Origin: Streptomyces parvus
Lineage (GTDB): Bacteria; Actinomycetota; Actinomycetes; Streptomycetales; Streptomycetaceae
DNA: 64,000 bases
Direction: 5' to 3'
NCBI RefSeq assembly: GCF_014648875.1
Contig: NZ_BMRY01000005.1
Location: 469,933 to 533,932, forward strand
Positions within the stretch are counted from its first letter, which is position 1. The number at the start of each line of letters is the position of its first letter. The notes under the pieces are model-generated. The model was not told the DNA's origin, made no database searches, and worked only from the letters and a program-made list of their open reading frames with translations. The translations under genes and the position numbers were made by a program. Positions 25,217 to 34,240 of this stretch are shown in pieces.

Positions 25217-27025
25217 ATGGATCACGGCACGCCGCATTTCCTGGCCTTTCCCGATCGGGACGATGCGGCGGCCGTGGTCCGTCGCCTGCGTTCCGCGCAT
25301 CCCGGTCTCAAGTCGGTCGACCACCCTTCCGGCCGCCCCTGGATCCTGGGCAGCTGGGACGACGAGGACCTGGCCGTCGCCCGGGCCGGGCACGATTCCG
25401 TGGCGCTGATCGGCACCCTTCCCCGGCTCGGGGGCGCGCTCCAGGACCTGGCCGCCCGCATGAACGGCTCCGCCGCCGCGCTCGACACCCTGCCGTCGGT
25501 GCTGCCCGGCGACTTCCACGTACTCGGCAGCGTCGCCGGCGCTCTGCACGTCCAGGGCACCGCCTACGGCACCCGGCGCGTCTACCACGGCCGTGTCGAC
25601 GGCACGGTGGTCGCCTCGGACCGGGCGCTGCGCCTGGCCGAACTCGTCGGGGCCTCCATCGATATGTCGGCGCTGGCCTGGAAGCTGCTGCTGCCGGTGC
25701 CGCGGCACCTGGACGGCCGCACCATGTGGCTCGGCATCGACGCCGTGGAGCCCGGTCTGCGTCTGGTGGTCGGCGCGGGCGACGAGCGGGTCCGCACCGT
25801 ACGCCGGCACCGGCCGCCCGAGTCCCGGCTGCGGATGGCCGAGGGAGCCGCGGCCGTACGGGAGGCCCTGGTCTCCTCGGTGCGGGCACGCACCCACCGC
25901 GGCGGGCTGATGAGCTCCGACCTCTCCGGCGGCCTCGATTCCACCTCGCTCAGCTCGATCGCCGCGGGCCAGCTCGGCGAGGGAGAATTCATCGTCTGCA
26001 CCAACGGCGGTGACGAATCGATCAACGAGGACGGCCACTGGGCGCGGGTCGCGGCATCCGCCTGGCCGCACGTGGAGCATTACCAGCTCCCTCCCGAGGA
26101 ACAGCCGCTCTTCTATTCGGGCGCACTCGACACCGCCTGCCGGTCCGATTTCCCCGGAATGATCGCAGTCAGCCGGAAACGCGCGACGATCCTTATGTCT
26201 CGCATGGCGGAACGGGGCTCCCGGCTGCACATGGGCGGCCAGGGCGGTGACCATCTGTTCTTCAGTTCCGGATCGCACTATTACAGCCTGCTGACCCGTC
26301 GCCCCGTTCTCTCTCTTCAGCGTATTCGCGCATATGGAATTCTTTATGGATGGTCCTGGACCACCGTGCTGCGCCAGCTGTCCAACCGGGGTTCGTACCG
26401 CAGCTCGCTGGCCGCCATCGACCTGGACGGGTCGGGCGACCTCGGCTTCAGCGCCCCCGGGCTGAACTGGGTACGCCAGCCCGTGGTGCCGTCCTGGCTC
26501 ACGGCCGACTGCCGGGAGCTGCTGGCGAAGGAGCTCGCCCGGGTGGTCGCGGAGGCGGAGCCCCGCAGTCCGGTCGTCAGCCGGCATCTGGAGCTGGACA
26601 ACCTGCTCACCACCACGCTGGACATGGCGTCCACCTGTGACGCCTCCCGGCTCGCCGGAGTGCCGTTGTCCATGCCGTACTTCGACGAGGCCGTGGTGGA
26701 CGCCGCGCTCTCCGTGCGCGTCGAGGACCGGGCGACCCCCTACGCGTACAAACCGCTGCTGATGGAGGCGATGCGCGGGATCCTTCCGGACGCGTGCCGG
26801 GCCCGCACCTCCAAGGCCGAGGGCAGCTTCGACGCGGTCGGCGGCCTCTACCGGCACCGCGCGGAACTCATCGAGCTCTGGCAGGAGAGCGCGCTGGGCA
26901 AGGCGGGGCTGATCGACGCCGCCCGTCTCGCGGATCTGTGCAGCCGGCCGGGCACCCCGGACCTGAAGGACGGATCCATCAACTCCACGCTCAGCTGCGA
27001 GGTCTGGCTGCGTTCCGTCGCCTGA
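25217..27025 (+). CDS. lasC: Lasso peptide macrolactam synthetase (asparagine-synthetase-like)
   Basis: A 602-residue homologue of asparagine synthetase B. An N-terminal glutaminase-like region lacking the catalytic Cys precedes the ATP-pyrophosphatase domain. The AMP-binding loop SGGLDSTS is at about residue 237, and MGGQGGDHLFFS is a later conserved block. In lasso pathways the C protein adenylates the ring Asp and closes the macrolactam. AGGAG lies before GTG-ATG at 25214/25217; a TTG at 25208 is also in frame. About 28 bp after the precursor. Codon use between about 26090 and 26350 is poorer in G/C than its surroundings, a sign of foreign origin. Confidence 0.94.
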   Translation: MDHGTPHFLAFPDRDDAAAVVRRLRSAHPGLKSVDHPSGRPWILGSWDDEDLAVARAGHDSVALIGTLPRLGGALQDLAARMNGSAAALDTLPSVLPGDFHVLGSVAGALHVQGTAYGTRRVYHGRVDGTVVASDRALRLAELVGASIDMSALAWKLLLPVPRHLDGRTMWLGIDAVEPGLRLVVGAGDERVRTVRRHRPPESRLRMAEGAAAVREALVSSVRARTHRGGLMSSDLSGGLDSTSLSSIAAGQLGEGEFIVCTNGGDESINEDGHWARVAASAWPHVEHYQLPPEEQPLFYSGALDTACRSDFPGMIAVSRKRATILMSRMAERGSRLHMGGQGGDHLFFSSGSHYYSLLTRRPVLSLQRIRAYGILYGWSWTTVLRQLSNRGSYRSSLAAIDLDGSGDLGFSAPGLNWVRQPVVPSWLTADCRELLAKELARVVAEAEPRSPVVSRHLELDNLLTTTLDMASTCDASRLAGVPLSMPYFDEAVVDAALSVRVEDRATPYAYKPLLMEAMRGILPDACRARTSKAEGSFDAVGGLYRHRAELIELWQESALGKAGLIDAARLADLCSRPGTPDLKDGSINSTLSCEVWLRSVA

Positions 27026-27085
27026 CGAGCGGCAACACGACGAAGCAACGACGGCACCCACCCCACAGACAAGGATGAGCCAGGC

Positions 27086-27343
27086 ATGAAACTGCGTAAC
27101 CGCAAGCATCTGGTCGTCACCGACACCGACTACGGCGCCGTGCTGCTGGACACCAAGAGCGGGCAGTACTGGCAGCTCAACCCGCCCGGCGCGGTGATCG
27201 TCCGGACGTTGCTGGACGGCGAGGGTCCCGACGAGGCGATACGGCGGGTCACCGATCGCTTCGACGTGGAGACCGAGCGGGCCACCACCGATGTGCACGC
27301 GCTGATCGAAGCCATGCGCTCGGCCGGGGTGGTGGAGAAGTGA
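27086..27343 (+). CDS. lasB1: Lasso peptide RRE protein (PqqD-like, B1)
   Basis: An 85-residue PqqD-fold protein. It shows the standard layout VVTDTDYGAVLLDTKSGQYWQLN, PGAVIVRTLLDGEGPDEAI, and a C-terminal helix DVHALIEAMRSAGVVEK. B1 proteins bind the YxxPx[L/F] part of the leader and present the precursor to the B2 protease. The ATG follows the C gene by 60 bp and its stop overlaps the B2 start (GTGA), so B1 and B2 are translationally coupled as the two halves of the leader protease. Confidence 0.93.
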   Translation: MKLRNRKHLVVTDTDYGAVLLDTKSGQYWQLNPPGAVIVRTLLDGEGPDEAIRRVTDRFDVETERATTDVHALIEAMRSAGVVEK

Positions 27344-27822
27344 GCGTCACCGTCGCGCTCAACCGTGACCACCGGCCGCGCTCCTGGAAGCTCCGCCTCC
27401 AGACCAGGCTCGCCATCTGCCTCGCCCGGATCCTGGCGCTCTTCAAGCCGTACGTGGTGCGCCGCGTGCTGGTCCGGCTGAGCAAGGGGGCGAAGGCCGC
27501 CGATGCCGCCGAGATCACGACCGCGCGGGACTCCGTACTCGCCTCCAGCCTCGGGCTGCACGGGCTGCGCGCCTGTCTGCCCCGTTCTCTGGCGACGGCG
27601 CTGCTGTGCCGGTTCCGGGGGGCCTGGCCGACCTGGTGCGTGGGGGTGCGCACGGCACCGCCGTTCGCCGCCCACGCCTGGGTCGAGGCCGGGCGGGAGA
27701 TGATCGGCGAGACGGGCGGCTACGACAGCTACTCGCGGCTGTTCACCGTGCCGCCGACCACGCCGCTTCCCCTCGCGGAGAGCGAACCGGCCACGGAGGA
27801 CGAGCCGGCCCCGGACCAGTAG
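27340..27822 (+). CDS. lasB2: Lasso peptide leader peptidase (transglutaminase-like, B2)
   Basis: A 160-residue cysteine protease of the transglutaminase-like fold used in lasso pathways. The nucleophile is Cys in LRACLPRSLATALLCR and the catalytic His is in FAAHAWVEAG; the triad acid probably lies in the following GETGGYDSYSRLF. The N-terminal 45 residues are basic and helical, and the last 20 residues are acidic and Pro-rich, which is unusual. The GTG start overlaps B1 by 4 bp. No D-type ABC exporter follows; the next gene is unrelated and starts 275 bp on. Confidence 0.92.
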   Translation: MSVTVALNRDHRPRSWKLRLQTRLAICLARILALFKPYVVRRVLVRLSKGAKAADAAEITTARDSVLASSLGLHGLRACLPRSLATALLCRFRGAWPTWCVGVRTAPPFAAHAWVEAGREMIGETGGYDSYSRLFTVPPTTPLPLAESEPATEDEPAPDQ

Positions 27823-28097
27823 GCCCGGCCCACCGGAAGCCCGGCCGTCAGAAGGCCCGTCCCCGGGGGCCGGGACCGTCGGCGGCCGGCCTGAACCCCG
27901 GGCGGAAATCCCGTCAGAAACCCCGGCAAGTCGCCGCCATGGCGATCGCCCGGAGCCTCCCGCGCTCCTCCCCGCGCAACGAAACTCGTACACATGTGCC
28001 AGGCTGTGCCATCGCCGGGCGTCTGCAGCCTGGCCGAAGAACAGAGCCGGGCGCACACGTCGGGTTCGGGTAACAGAGGTCGGGGAGGGGATCGCTG

Positions 28098-29495
28098 GTG
28101 GCCGCGATGCAGCTGACACGCACGCACCGCATACTCATCGGGGTCGTCGTCGCGGGTGCGGTGGTCATCGCCGCGATCGGGTTCGCGGGCTCCTACGCCG
28201 CCGTGCGCGAGCTCGCGGAGGAGAAGGGCTTCGGGACGTTCTCCCTGGTCTTCCCGATCGGCATCGACGCGGGCATCTGCGTCCTGCTCGCCCTGGACCT
28301 CCTGCTGACCTGGATGCGGATCCCGTTCCCGATGCTGCGCCAGACGGCGTGGCTGCTGACGGCGGCGACGATCGCGTTCAACGGCGCCGCCTCCTGGCCC
28401 GATCCGCTGGGCACCGCGATGCACGCGGTGATCCCGGTGCTGTTCGTCGTCTCCGTCGAGGCCGCCCGGCACGCGGTGGGCCGGATCGCGGACATCACGG
28501 CCGACAAGCACATGGAGGGCGTCCGCCTCACCCGCTGGCTGCTCTCGCCGGTCCCCACGTTCAAGCTGTGGCGGCGGATGAAGCTGTGGGAGCTGCGCAG
28601 CTACGAGCAGGTGATCAAGCTCGAACAGGACCGGCTGATCTACCAGGCCCGCCTCCAGGCGCGCTTCGGCCGCAACTGGCGGCGCAAGGCTCCGGTCGAG
28701 TCGATGATGCCGCTGCGCCTGGCGAAGTACGGTGTCCCGCTCGCCGAGACCGCCCCGGCCGGCCTGGCCGCCGCCGGCATCGAACCGGCCCTGCTGCCTC
28801 CGGTGCCCGTCGAGGCCGACCGCCCGAAGGCCGAGCTGAGCCCCGCCGGTCCGGACCGGGCCGCCGAGCCGGTCCACGCCGAGCTGCCGTACGGACCGCA
28901 GCCCAGCGCCGAGCACGGGCAGCAGGAGGCCCGGCCGGAACATGCCCATCCCCACCCCCAGCAACAGCAGCCCCAACCCCACCAGCAACAACAGCCCCTG
29001 TCGCTCCAGAGGCAGGACCCGCCCGTCCCGCCCACCCACGACAGCCCCTGGTTCGCCGCCCAGAAGCTGCCGGACAACGGCCACGAGAGCGCGTACGACC
29101 CGCAGTACGTCGACGGCCCGGAGCCCGGCCCGGTCCAGATCCCCGCGGGCCCCGGCCGCACCCGGCCGCTCGGTGACGTCGGCACGATCGGCGCGGTCCC
29201 GCACCCCCGCCAGGAGGAGCAGGCCCCCGAGCCGCCCGAGGTCCCCGACCCCGAGGAGGCCCCGCAGGTGGAGCAGTGGCCCATGGAGGACACCGACTTC
29301 GCCCGGGAGGCGTACGAGGTGTTCAGCGAGTACACGGACGCGCAGGGGCAGTACCCGTCCGTGGAGGTCCTGGACATCCACCTCGCCGACACGCGCAACG
29401 TCCGTCACCCGCGCTCGACGGAGCTGCTCCAGCAGCTGATGTCGCAGTTCAGGGAGGCCTACGCGCAGCGGCCGACCGCCGAGCAGCCTGCCTGA
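28098..29495 (+). CDS. DUF2637 membrane protein
   Basis: A 465-residue protein. Four hydrophobic segments occupy residues 10-125 (ILIGVVVAGAVVIAAIGFAG, FPIGIDAGICVLLALDLLL, WLLTAATIAFNGAASW, AVIPVLFVVSVEAARH), the DUF2637 domain of Streptomyces. A basic helical stretch follows, then a long Pro/Gln/Glu-rich cytoplasmic region with an HPQQQQPQPHQQQQP run. A structured acidic C terminus (FAREAYEVFSEYTDAQGQYP) may be a small helical domain. DUF2637 proteins have no settled function and sometimes accompany plasmid-transfer genes. The GTG at 28098 is the start. Nothing ties it to the lasso cluster except position. Confidence 0.75.
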   Translation: MAAMQLTRTHRILIGVVVAGAVVIAAIGFAGSYAAVRELAEEKGFGTFSLVFPIGIDAGICVLLALDLLLTWMRIPFPMLRQTAWLLTAATIAFNGAASWPDPLGTAMHAVIPVLFVVSVEAARHAVGRIADITADKHMEGVRLTRWLLSPVPTFKLWRRMKLWELRSYEQVIKLEQDRLIYQARLQARFGRNWRRKAPVESMMPLRLAKYGVPLAETAPAGLAAAGIEPALLPPVPVEADRPKAELSPAGPDRAAEPVHAELPYGPQPSAEHGQQEARPEHAHPHPQQQQPQPHQQQQPLSLQRQDPPVPPTHDSPWFAAQKLPDNGHESAYDPQYVDGPEPGPVQIPAGPGRTRPLGDVGTIGAVPHPRQEEQAPEPPEVPDPEEAPQVEQWPMEDTDFAREAYEVFSEYTDAQGQYPSVEVLDIHLADTRNVRHPRSTELLQQLMSQFREAYAQRPTAEQPA

Positions 29496-29501
29496 CCCGG
29501 C

Positions 29502-29573
29502 CCCGTACACACGACGAAAGGGCCGCCGCCCGGGAATCCTTCCCGGGCGGCGGCCCTTCGCCGTGTGTACGGG
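29502..29573. terminator. Large nested bidirectional hairpin
   Basis: An inner 19-bp perfect stem (29518-29536 with 29540-29558, loop TCC) sits inside an outer 12-bp perfect stem, CCCGTACACACG (29502-29513) with CGTGTGTACGGG (29562-29573). It lies exactly between the convergent DUF2637 and lysS stops. Confidence 0.9.
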
Positions 29574-29575
29574 TG

Positions 29576-31333
29576 TTACGCGCCCAGCAGCCTGCGCACC
29601 CGGTCCGCCCCCACCGCGAGCAGCAGCGTGGGCAGGCGCGGGCCCGTGTCGCGGCTGACGAGGAGGCGGTAGAGCAGCGCGAAGAAGGACCGCTGCGCGG
29701 CCTTCAGCTCGGGCGTCGGCTTGGCGTCCGGCTCCAGGCCCGCCAGCACCTTCGGCACGCCGTAGACGAGCGTGGTGAGCCCGTCCAGCGACCAGTGGGT
29801 GTCCAGGCCCTCCAGGAGGAGGCGCAGGGACTCGCGGCCCCGGTCGTCGAGCGAGCCGAGGAGCTCCTTGTCGGGCTCGTCCCGGACGATGGTGCGGGCC
29901 TCGGCCGGGACCTGGGTGGTGATCCAGTTCTCGGCGCGGTCGAGGCGCGGGCGCGCCTCGTCCAGCGAGGTCAGCGGGTTCTCCGGGTCCAGCTCGCTGA
30001 GGATGCGCAGCGTCTGGTCCTCGGCGCCGGCGGTGATGTCGGCGACCGAGGCGAGCGTCCGGTACGGCAGGGGGCGCGGGGTGCTCGGAAGCTCCCCGGC
30101 GGCCGTGCGGACGGCCCGGGAGTACGCGGCGGCGTCGGCGGGCAGCACGGTGCCGTCGGCGACCTTGCGGCCCAGCGAGTCCCACTCGTCGTACAGCCGC
30201 TGGATCTCCTGGTCGAAGGCGATCTTGAACGACTGGTTGGGCTTGCGGCGGGCGTAGAGCCAGCGCAGCAGCGGCGCCTCCATGATCTTCAGCGCGTCGG
30301 CCGGGGTGGGCACCCCGCCCTTGCTGCTGGACATCTTGGCCATGCCGGAGATGCCGACGAAGGCGTACATGGGCCCGATGGGCTGCACGCCGTCGAAGAC
30401 CTCGCGGACGATCTGCCCGCCGACGACGAAGGAGGAGCCGGGCGAGGAGTGGTCGACGCCGCTGGGCTCGAAGATCACGCCCTCGTAGGCCCAGCGCATC
30501 GGCCAGTCGACCTTCCAGACCAGCTTGCCGCGGTTGAACTCGCTGAGGCGAACCGTCTCGGCGAAGCCGCAGGCCGAGCAGGTGTAGTTCAGCTCGGTGG
30601 TGTCGTCGTCGTAGGAGGTGACGACGGTGAGGTCCTTCTCGCAGTTGCCGCAGTAGGGCTTGTACGGGAAGTAGCCGGCGCTGTTGCCGCTGCCGTCGTC
30701 CTCGTCGGCGGCGCCGGAGCCCTCGGCGGCCTCCAGCTCGGCCTCGTCGACCTTCTTCTGCTGCTGCGGCTTCCTGCCGCCCTTGCCCTGGGCCGCGGCC
30801 GGGTCCTTCTTGGTCCGGTAGCGGTCGAGGACGGCGTCGATGTCGGCGCGGTGCTTCATCGCGTGCAGGATCTGCTCGCGGTAGGTCCCGGCGGTGTACT
30901 GCTCCGTCTGGCTGATTCCGTCGTACTCGACGCCGAGCTCGTCCAGGGCCGCCGTCATGGCGGCCTTGAAGTGCTCGGCCCAGTTCGGGTACGCCGAGCC
31001 GGCCGGGGCGGGCACCGAGGTCAGCGGCTTGCCGATGTGCTCGGCCCAGGACGCGTCGACGCCCGGGACGCCGTTCGGGACCTTGCGGTAGCGGTCGTAG
31101 TCGTCCCAGGAGATCAGGTGGCGCACGGTGTACCCGCGGCGGCGGATCTCGTCGGCGACCAGGTGCGGGGTCATGACCTCGCGGAGGTTGCCGAGGTGGA
31201 TCGGGCCCGACGGGGACAGACCGGAGGCGACGACGACCGGTTTGCCAGGCGCACGACGCTCCGATTCGGCGATGACATCGTCCGCGAAGCGGGAGACCCA
31301 GTCGGTCTCGGTGCTGGTCTGACTCTCGGCCAC
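29576..31333 (-). CDS. lysS: Lysyl-tRNA synthetase, class I
   Basis: A 585-residue class I (archaeal-type) LysRS. The class I signatures are VVASGLSPSGPIHLGNLREV (HIGH-like) and AKMSSSKGGVPTP (KMSKS-like). The middle contains a zinc site, YCGNCEKDLTV and YTCSACGFAE. A Lys/Glu/Ala/Asp-rich insert near residues 195-225 is unusual for the family and probably surface-exposed. It charges tRNA-Lys. The GTG at 31333 is preferred because AAGGA is 10 bp upstream; GTG at 31342 or a farther ATG at 31384 are alternatives. It is divergent from argS. Confidence 0.94.
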   Translation of the reverse strand: MAESQTSTETDWVSRFADDVIAESERRAPGKPVVVASGLSPSGPIHLGNLREVMTPHLVADEIRRRGYTVRHLISWDDYDRYRKVPNGVPGVDASWAEHIGKPLTSVPAPAGSAYPNWAEHFKAAMTAALDELGVEYDGISQTEQYTAGTYREQILHAMKHRADIDAVLDRYRTKKDPAAAQGKGGRKPQQQKKVDEAELEAAEGSGAADEDDGSGNSAGYFPYKPYCGNCEKDLTVVTSYDDDTTELNYTCSACGFAETVRLSEFNRGKLVWKVDWPMRWAYEGVIFEPSGVDHSSPGSSFVVGGQIVREVFDGVQPIGPMYAFVGISGMAKMSSSKGGVPTPADALKIMEAPLLRWLYARRKPNQSFKIAFDQEIQRLYDEWDSLGRKVADGTVLPADAAAYSRAVRTAAGELPSTPRPLPYRTLASVADITAGAEDQTLRILSELDPENPLTSLDEARPRLDRAENWITTQVPAEARTIVRDEPDKELLGSLDDRGRESLRLLLEGLDTHWSLDGLTTLVYGVPKVLAGLEPDAKPTPELKAAQRSFFALLYRLLVSRDTGPRLPTLLLAVGADRVRRLLGA

Positions 31334-31477
31334 GGTCGGCACGTCCTTCTCTCGTTCTGTCGGTCCCAGTGGGTTACCGACCATTCTCCCAGCTACCCCC
31401 CGCAGCGCGAAAACGGCTTTACGCCCCGTGGGATACTGGACCGATCCCTTGTACCCCTACGGAAACGGCAGCCAGAC

Positions 31478-33250
31478 ATGGCCTCGGTCCCTTCCCTCGC
31501 TTCCACGCTCCAGCAGCAGCTGGCGGACGCCCTGACGGCAGCCCTGCCGGATGCCGGCACCGCGGACCCGCTGCTGCGCCGAAGCGACCGGGCCGACTTC
31601 CAGGCCAACGGCATCCTGGCGCTCGCCAAGAAGCTCAAGGGCAACCCCCGGGAGCTGGCCGGCCAGGTCACCGCCGCCCTTCCGGCGGGCGAGCTGATCA
31701 AGGACATCGAGGTCTCAGGACCCGGCTTCCTCAACATCACCCTCGCGGACCGGGCGATCGTCGAGACGCTGGCCGCCCGGGCCGCCGACACCGAGGGCCG
31801 CCTCGGCGTGCCGGTGGCCGCGGGCGCCGGGAAGACGGTCATCGACTACGCCCAGCCCAACGTGGCCAAGGAGATGCACGTCGGCCACCTGCGGTCGGCG
31901 GTCATCGGCGACGCGATGGTCCGGATCCTGGAGTTCACCGGCGAGGACGTCGTCCGGCGGCACCACATCGGCGACTGGGGCACCCAGTTCGGCATGCTCA
32001 TCCAGTATCTGATCGAGCACCCGGGCGCCCTGAAGCACGAGGGCGGCGCGAGCGACGGCGAGGCGGCGATGTCGACGCTGAACCGGGTCTACAAGGCGTC
32101 CCGGGCCCTGTTCGACTCGGACGAGGAGTTCAAGGCCCGGTCCCGGGACCGGGTGGTGGCGCTCCAGGCCGGTGACGCGGAGACGCTGGAGCTGTGGCAG
32201 GGCTTCGTCGACGAGTCGAAGATCTACTTCCACTCGGTCTTCGACAAGCTCGACATGGAGGTCCGCGACCCCGACATCGTCGGCGAGTCCGGCTACAACG
32301 ACATGCTGGAGGAGACCTGCCGGATCCTGGAGGAGACGGGTGTCGCCGTCCGCTCCGAGGGTGCGCTGTGCGTGTTCTTCGACGATGTGAAGGGCCCGGA
32401 CGGCAACAAGGTCCCGCTCATCGTGAAGAAGACGAACGGCGGCTACGGCTACGCGGCGACGGACCTCTCCGCGATCCGGAACCGGGTCCAGGACCTCAAG
32501 GCCGACACCCTGCTGTACGTGGTGGACGCCCGGCAGTCGCTGCACTTCAAGATGGTCTTCGAGACGGCCCGGCGGGCCGGCTGGCTGGGCGACGGCGTCA
32601 AGGCCGTGCAGCTCGCCTTCGGCACGGTCCTCGGCAAGGACGGCAAGCCGTTCAAGACCCGTGAGGGTACGACGGTCCGGCTGGAGGACCTCCTCGACGA
32701 GGCGGTCGCCCGGGCCACCGCGGTCGTCCGGGAGAAGGCCGGGAAGGTGGGCCTGTCCGAGGAGGAGATCGTCGGGAACGGCCGGTACGTCGGCATCGGC
32801 GCCGTGAAGTACGCGGACCTGTCGACCTCCGCCGTGCGGGACTACAAGTTCGACCTGGACCAGATGGTGTCGCTGAACGGCGACACGTCGGTCTACCTCC
32901 AGTACGCGTACGCGCGGATCCAGTCGATCCTGCGCAAGGCCGGGGACGCGGTTCCGGCCGCCCACCCGGAGCTGGCGCTGGCCCCGGCGGAGCGGGCGCT
33001 CGGCCTGCACCTGGACCAGTTCGGCGAGGTGCTGGCCGAGGTGGCCGCGGGCTACGAGCCGCACAAGCTGGCCGCGTATCTGTACCAGCTGGCGTCGCAC
33101 CTGACGACGTTCTACGACCAGTGCCAGGTGCTCAGCCCGGACAACGCCCCGGAGGTCGTCGAGAACCGGCTCTTCCTGGTCGAGCTGACCGCCCGGACCC
33201 TGCACCAGGGGATGGCGCTGCTGGGCATCCGGACGCCCGAGCGGCTCTGA
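31478..33250 (+). CDS. argS: Arginyl-tRNA synthetase
   Basis: A 590-residue class I synthetase. The N-terminal additional domain (about 1-115) is followed by the HIGH-like AQPNVAKEMHVGHLRSAVI. VVRRHHIGDWGTQFGMLI is conserved in ArgRS, and FKTREGTTVRLEDLLDEAV covers the KMSKS region. The anticodon-binding domain ends in the typical LDLxxIRTPERL-like sequence (LLGIRTPERL). It charges tRNA-Arg. The ATG at 31478 fits the family N terminus. Divergent from lysS with about 145 bp between the starts. Confidence 0.96.
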   Translation: MASVPSLASTLQQQLADALTAALPDAGTADPLLRRSDRADFQANGILALAKKLKGNPRELAGQVTAALPAGELIKDIEVSGPGFLNITLADRAIVETLAARAADTEGRLGVPVAAGAGKTVIDYAQPNVAKEMHVGHLRSAVIGDAMVRILEFTGEDVVRRHHIGDWGTQFGMLIQYLIEHPGALKHEGGASDGEAAMSTLNRVYKASRALFDSDEEFKARSRDRVVALQAGDAETLELWQGFVDESKIYFHSVFDKLDMEVRDPDIVGESGYNDMLEETCRILEETGVAVRSEGALCVFFDDVKGPDGNKVPLIVKKTNGGYGYAATDLSAIRNRVQDLKADTLLYVVDARQSLHFKMVFETARRAGWLGDGVKAVQLAFGTVLGKDGKPFKTREGTTVRLEDLLDEAVARATAVVREKAGKVGLSEEEIVGNGRYVGIGAVKYADLSTSAVRDYKFDLDQMVSLNGDTSVYLQYAYARIQSILRKAGDAVPAAHPELALAPAERALGLHLDQFGEVLAEVAAGYEPHKLAAYLYQLASHLTTFYDQCQVLSPDNAPEVVENRLFLVELTARTLHQGMALLGIRTPERL

Positions 33251-33273
33251 CCGCGTCCGCCGTACGTACGTGA

Positions 33274-33310
33274 TCGGCCCCGGCACCTGTTCCGCGGGTA
33301 CCGGGGCCGA
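33274..33310. terminator. Bidirectional hairpin after argS
   Basis: TCGGCCCCGG (33274-33283) pairs perfectly with CCGGGGCCGA (33301-33310) across a 17-base loop. It lies between the convergent argS and the monooxygenase-fold gene. Confidence 0.75.
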
Positions 33311-33328
33311 CGTGCGTGCAGGGAGGCC

Positions 33329-33676
33329 CTACGGGGCGGTGAGCTCCACGACGACGTCGTAGACCGCCGGGTTCGGGGTGACCGGCTGCTTCGTCTCCTC
33401 GCGCGCGGCGCGGGTCCGGGAGGCGAAGTCGGGGTCGGCGGTCGCGGCCTCCCACGCCTCCTGGCTCTCCCAGTGGGAGACGTTGACGAGCTGGAAGCGG
33501 GAGTCCGAGGAGCGGGCCCGGTGCATCCGGGAGTCGATGAAGCCGGGCTTGTCCCGCATGAGGCGGGCCCGCTGTTCCCACTTCCCGACGAACGCGTCGA
33601 GTTCGTCGGCGGCTATCTCGAAGACGTTGATGAAGGTGACGGACGAGTCGGGGGCTAAGGCGCTCTCTGTGGTCAT
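33329..33676 (-). CDS. Antibiotic biosynthesis monooxygenase (ABM) domain protein
   Basis: A 115-residue ferredoxin-like-fold protein. The order VTFINVFEIAADELDAFVGKWEQRARLM, GFIDSRMHRA, FQLVNVSHWESQEAWEAA is the canonical ABM (YgiN/HmoA-like) pattern. Such proteins are cofactor-free quinol monooxygenases or haem-degrading enzymes; the haem role requires specific His/Asn residues that are not evident here. Single-gene unit, convergent with argS. Confidence 0.85.
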   Translation of the reverse strand: MTTESALAPDSSVTFINVFEIAADELDAFVGKWEQRARLMRDKPGFIDSRMHRARSSDSRFQLVNVSHWESQEAWEAATADPDFASRTRAAREETKQPVTPNPAVYDVVVELTAP

Positions 33677-33704
33677 GCCGCAACTCTAGGAGCCGGCCGG
33701 CCGG

Positions 33705-34145
33705 CTACTGCGGGCGGCCCAGCGCCCATCCCGACACGTCGGAGAGGCGTCCGCGCCACAGCGGCAGGGAGACCGGCGCCGCGGCCCCGGAGACGAGGGT
33801 GACGTCCCGCAGATGGATCCAGCGGGGCAGCCGGGCCGCCCCCGTCTCGTCCTCCTCCGCACGCAGTTCCCGTACGCCCTGGTCGACGGTCTCGGGGAAC
33901 TCGGCGAGCAGGTTGGCCCCCTCGCCCTCGACCTGCCGCAGGCTCCTGGCCCACTCGGCCTTCCACTGCTCGTGCCCGATGACGTCACCGTGCAGGATGC
34001 CGCCGGGGTGCGTGAGGGTGAGGGGCAGGCTGGAGCGCGGTTCCTCGTCCAGGAGCTGGATGAGCAACTGGAGCTGGAGGTCGGGCAGAGGTTCGGTGAT
34101 CACCGCGGCGGACGGTGCCGGCGAGGTCTCGGCGGTGGCGCTCAT
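33705..34145 (-). CDS. Uncharacterised conserved protein
   Basis: A 146-residue soluble protein. The segment LPLTLTHPGGILHGDVIGHEQW resembles the strand-turn-strand of gas-vesicle accessory GvpU-like proteins, but the match is weak and no gvp genes are near. Later VDQGVRELRAEEDETGAARL and a beta-rich end (WIHLRDVTLVSGA). The ATG at 34145 is followed by an Ala/Ser/Pro-rich head. Upstream of the ABM gene by 28 bp in the same direction, so possibly co-transcribed. Confidence 0.6.
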   Translation of the reverse strand: MSATAETSPAPSAAVITEPLPDLQLQLLIQLLDEEPRSSLPLTLTHPGGILHGDVIGHEQWKAEWARSLRQVEGEGANLLAEFPETVDQGVRELRAEEDETGAARLPRWIHLRDVTLVSGAAAPVSLPLWRGRLSDVSGWALGRPQ

Positions 34146-34240
34146 GGGCCTGCCCTTCACATGGCGATGGCGGACGACGGTCGTCCTCCCCGCCTGCCCG
34201 GCCAGGGCGCGCGCACGCCCCGTGGGCCGGGTCGTCGAGA

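Noticed and set aside
28098..29495. DUF2637 membrane protein as the missing lasso exporter
   Set aside because: It has no ABC or MFS signature, starts 275 bp after the cluster and belongs to a family unrelated to peptide export.
31715..33286. Minus-strand frame of 523 codons opposite argS
   Set aside because: argS is certain on the plus strand; the antisense frame has no family-like sequence.
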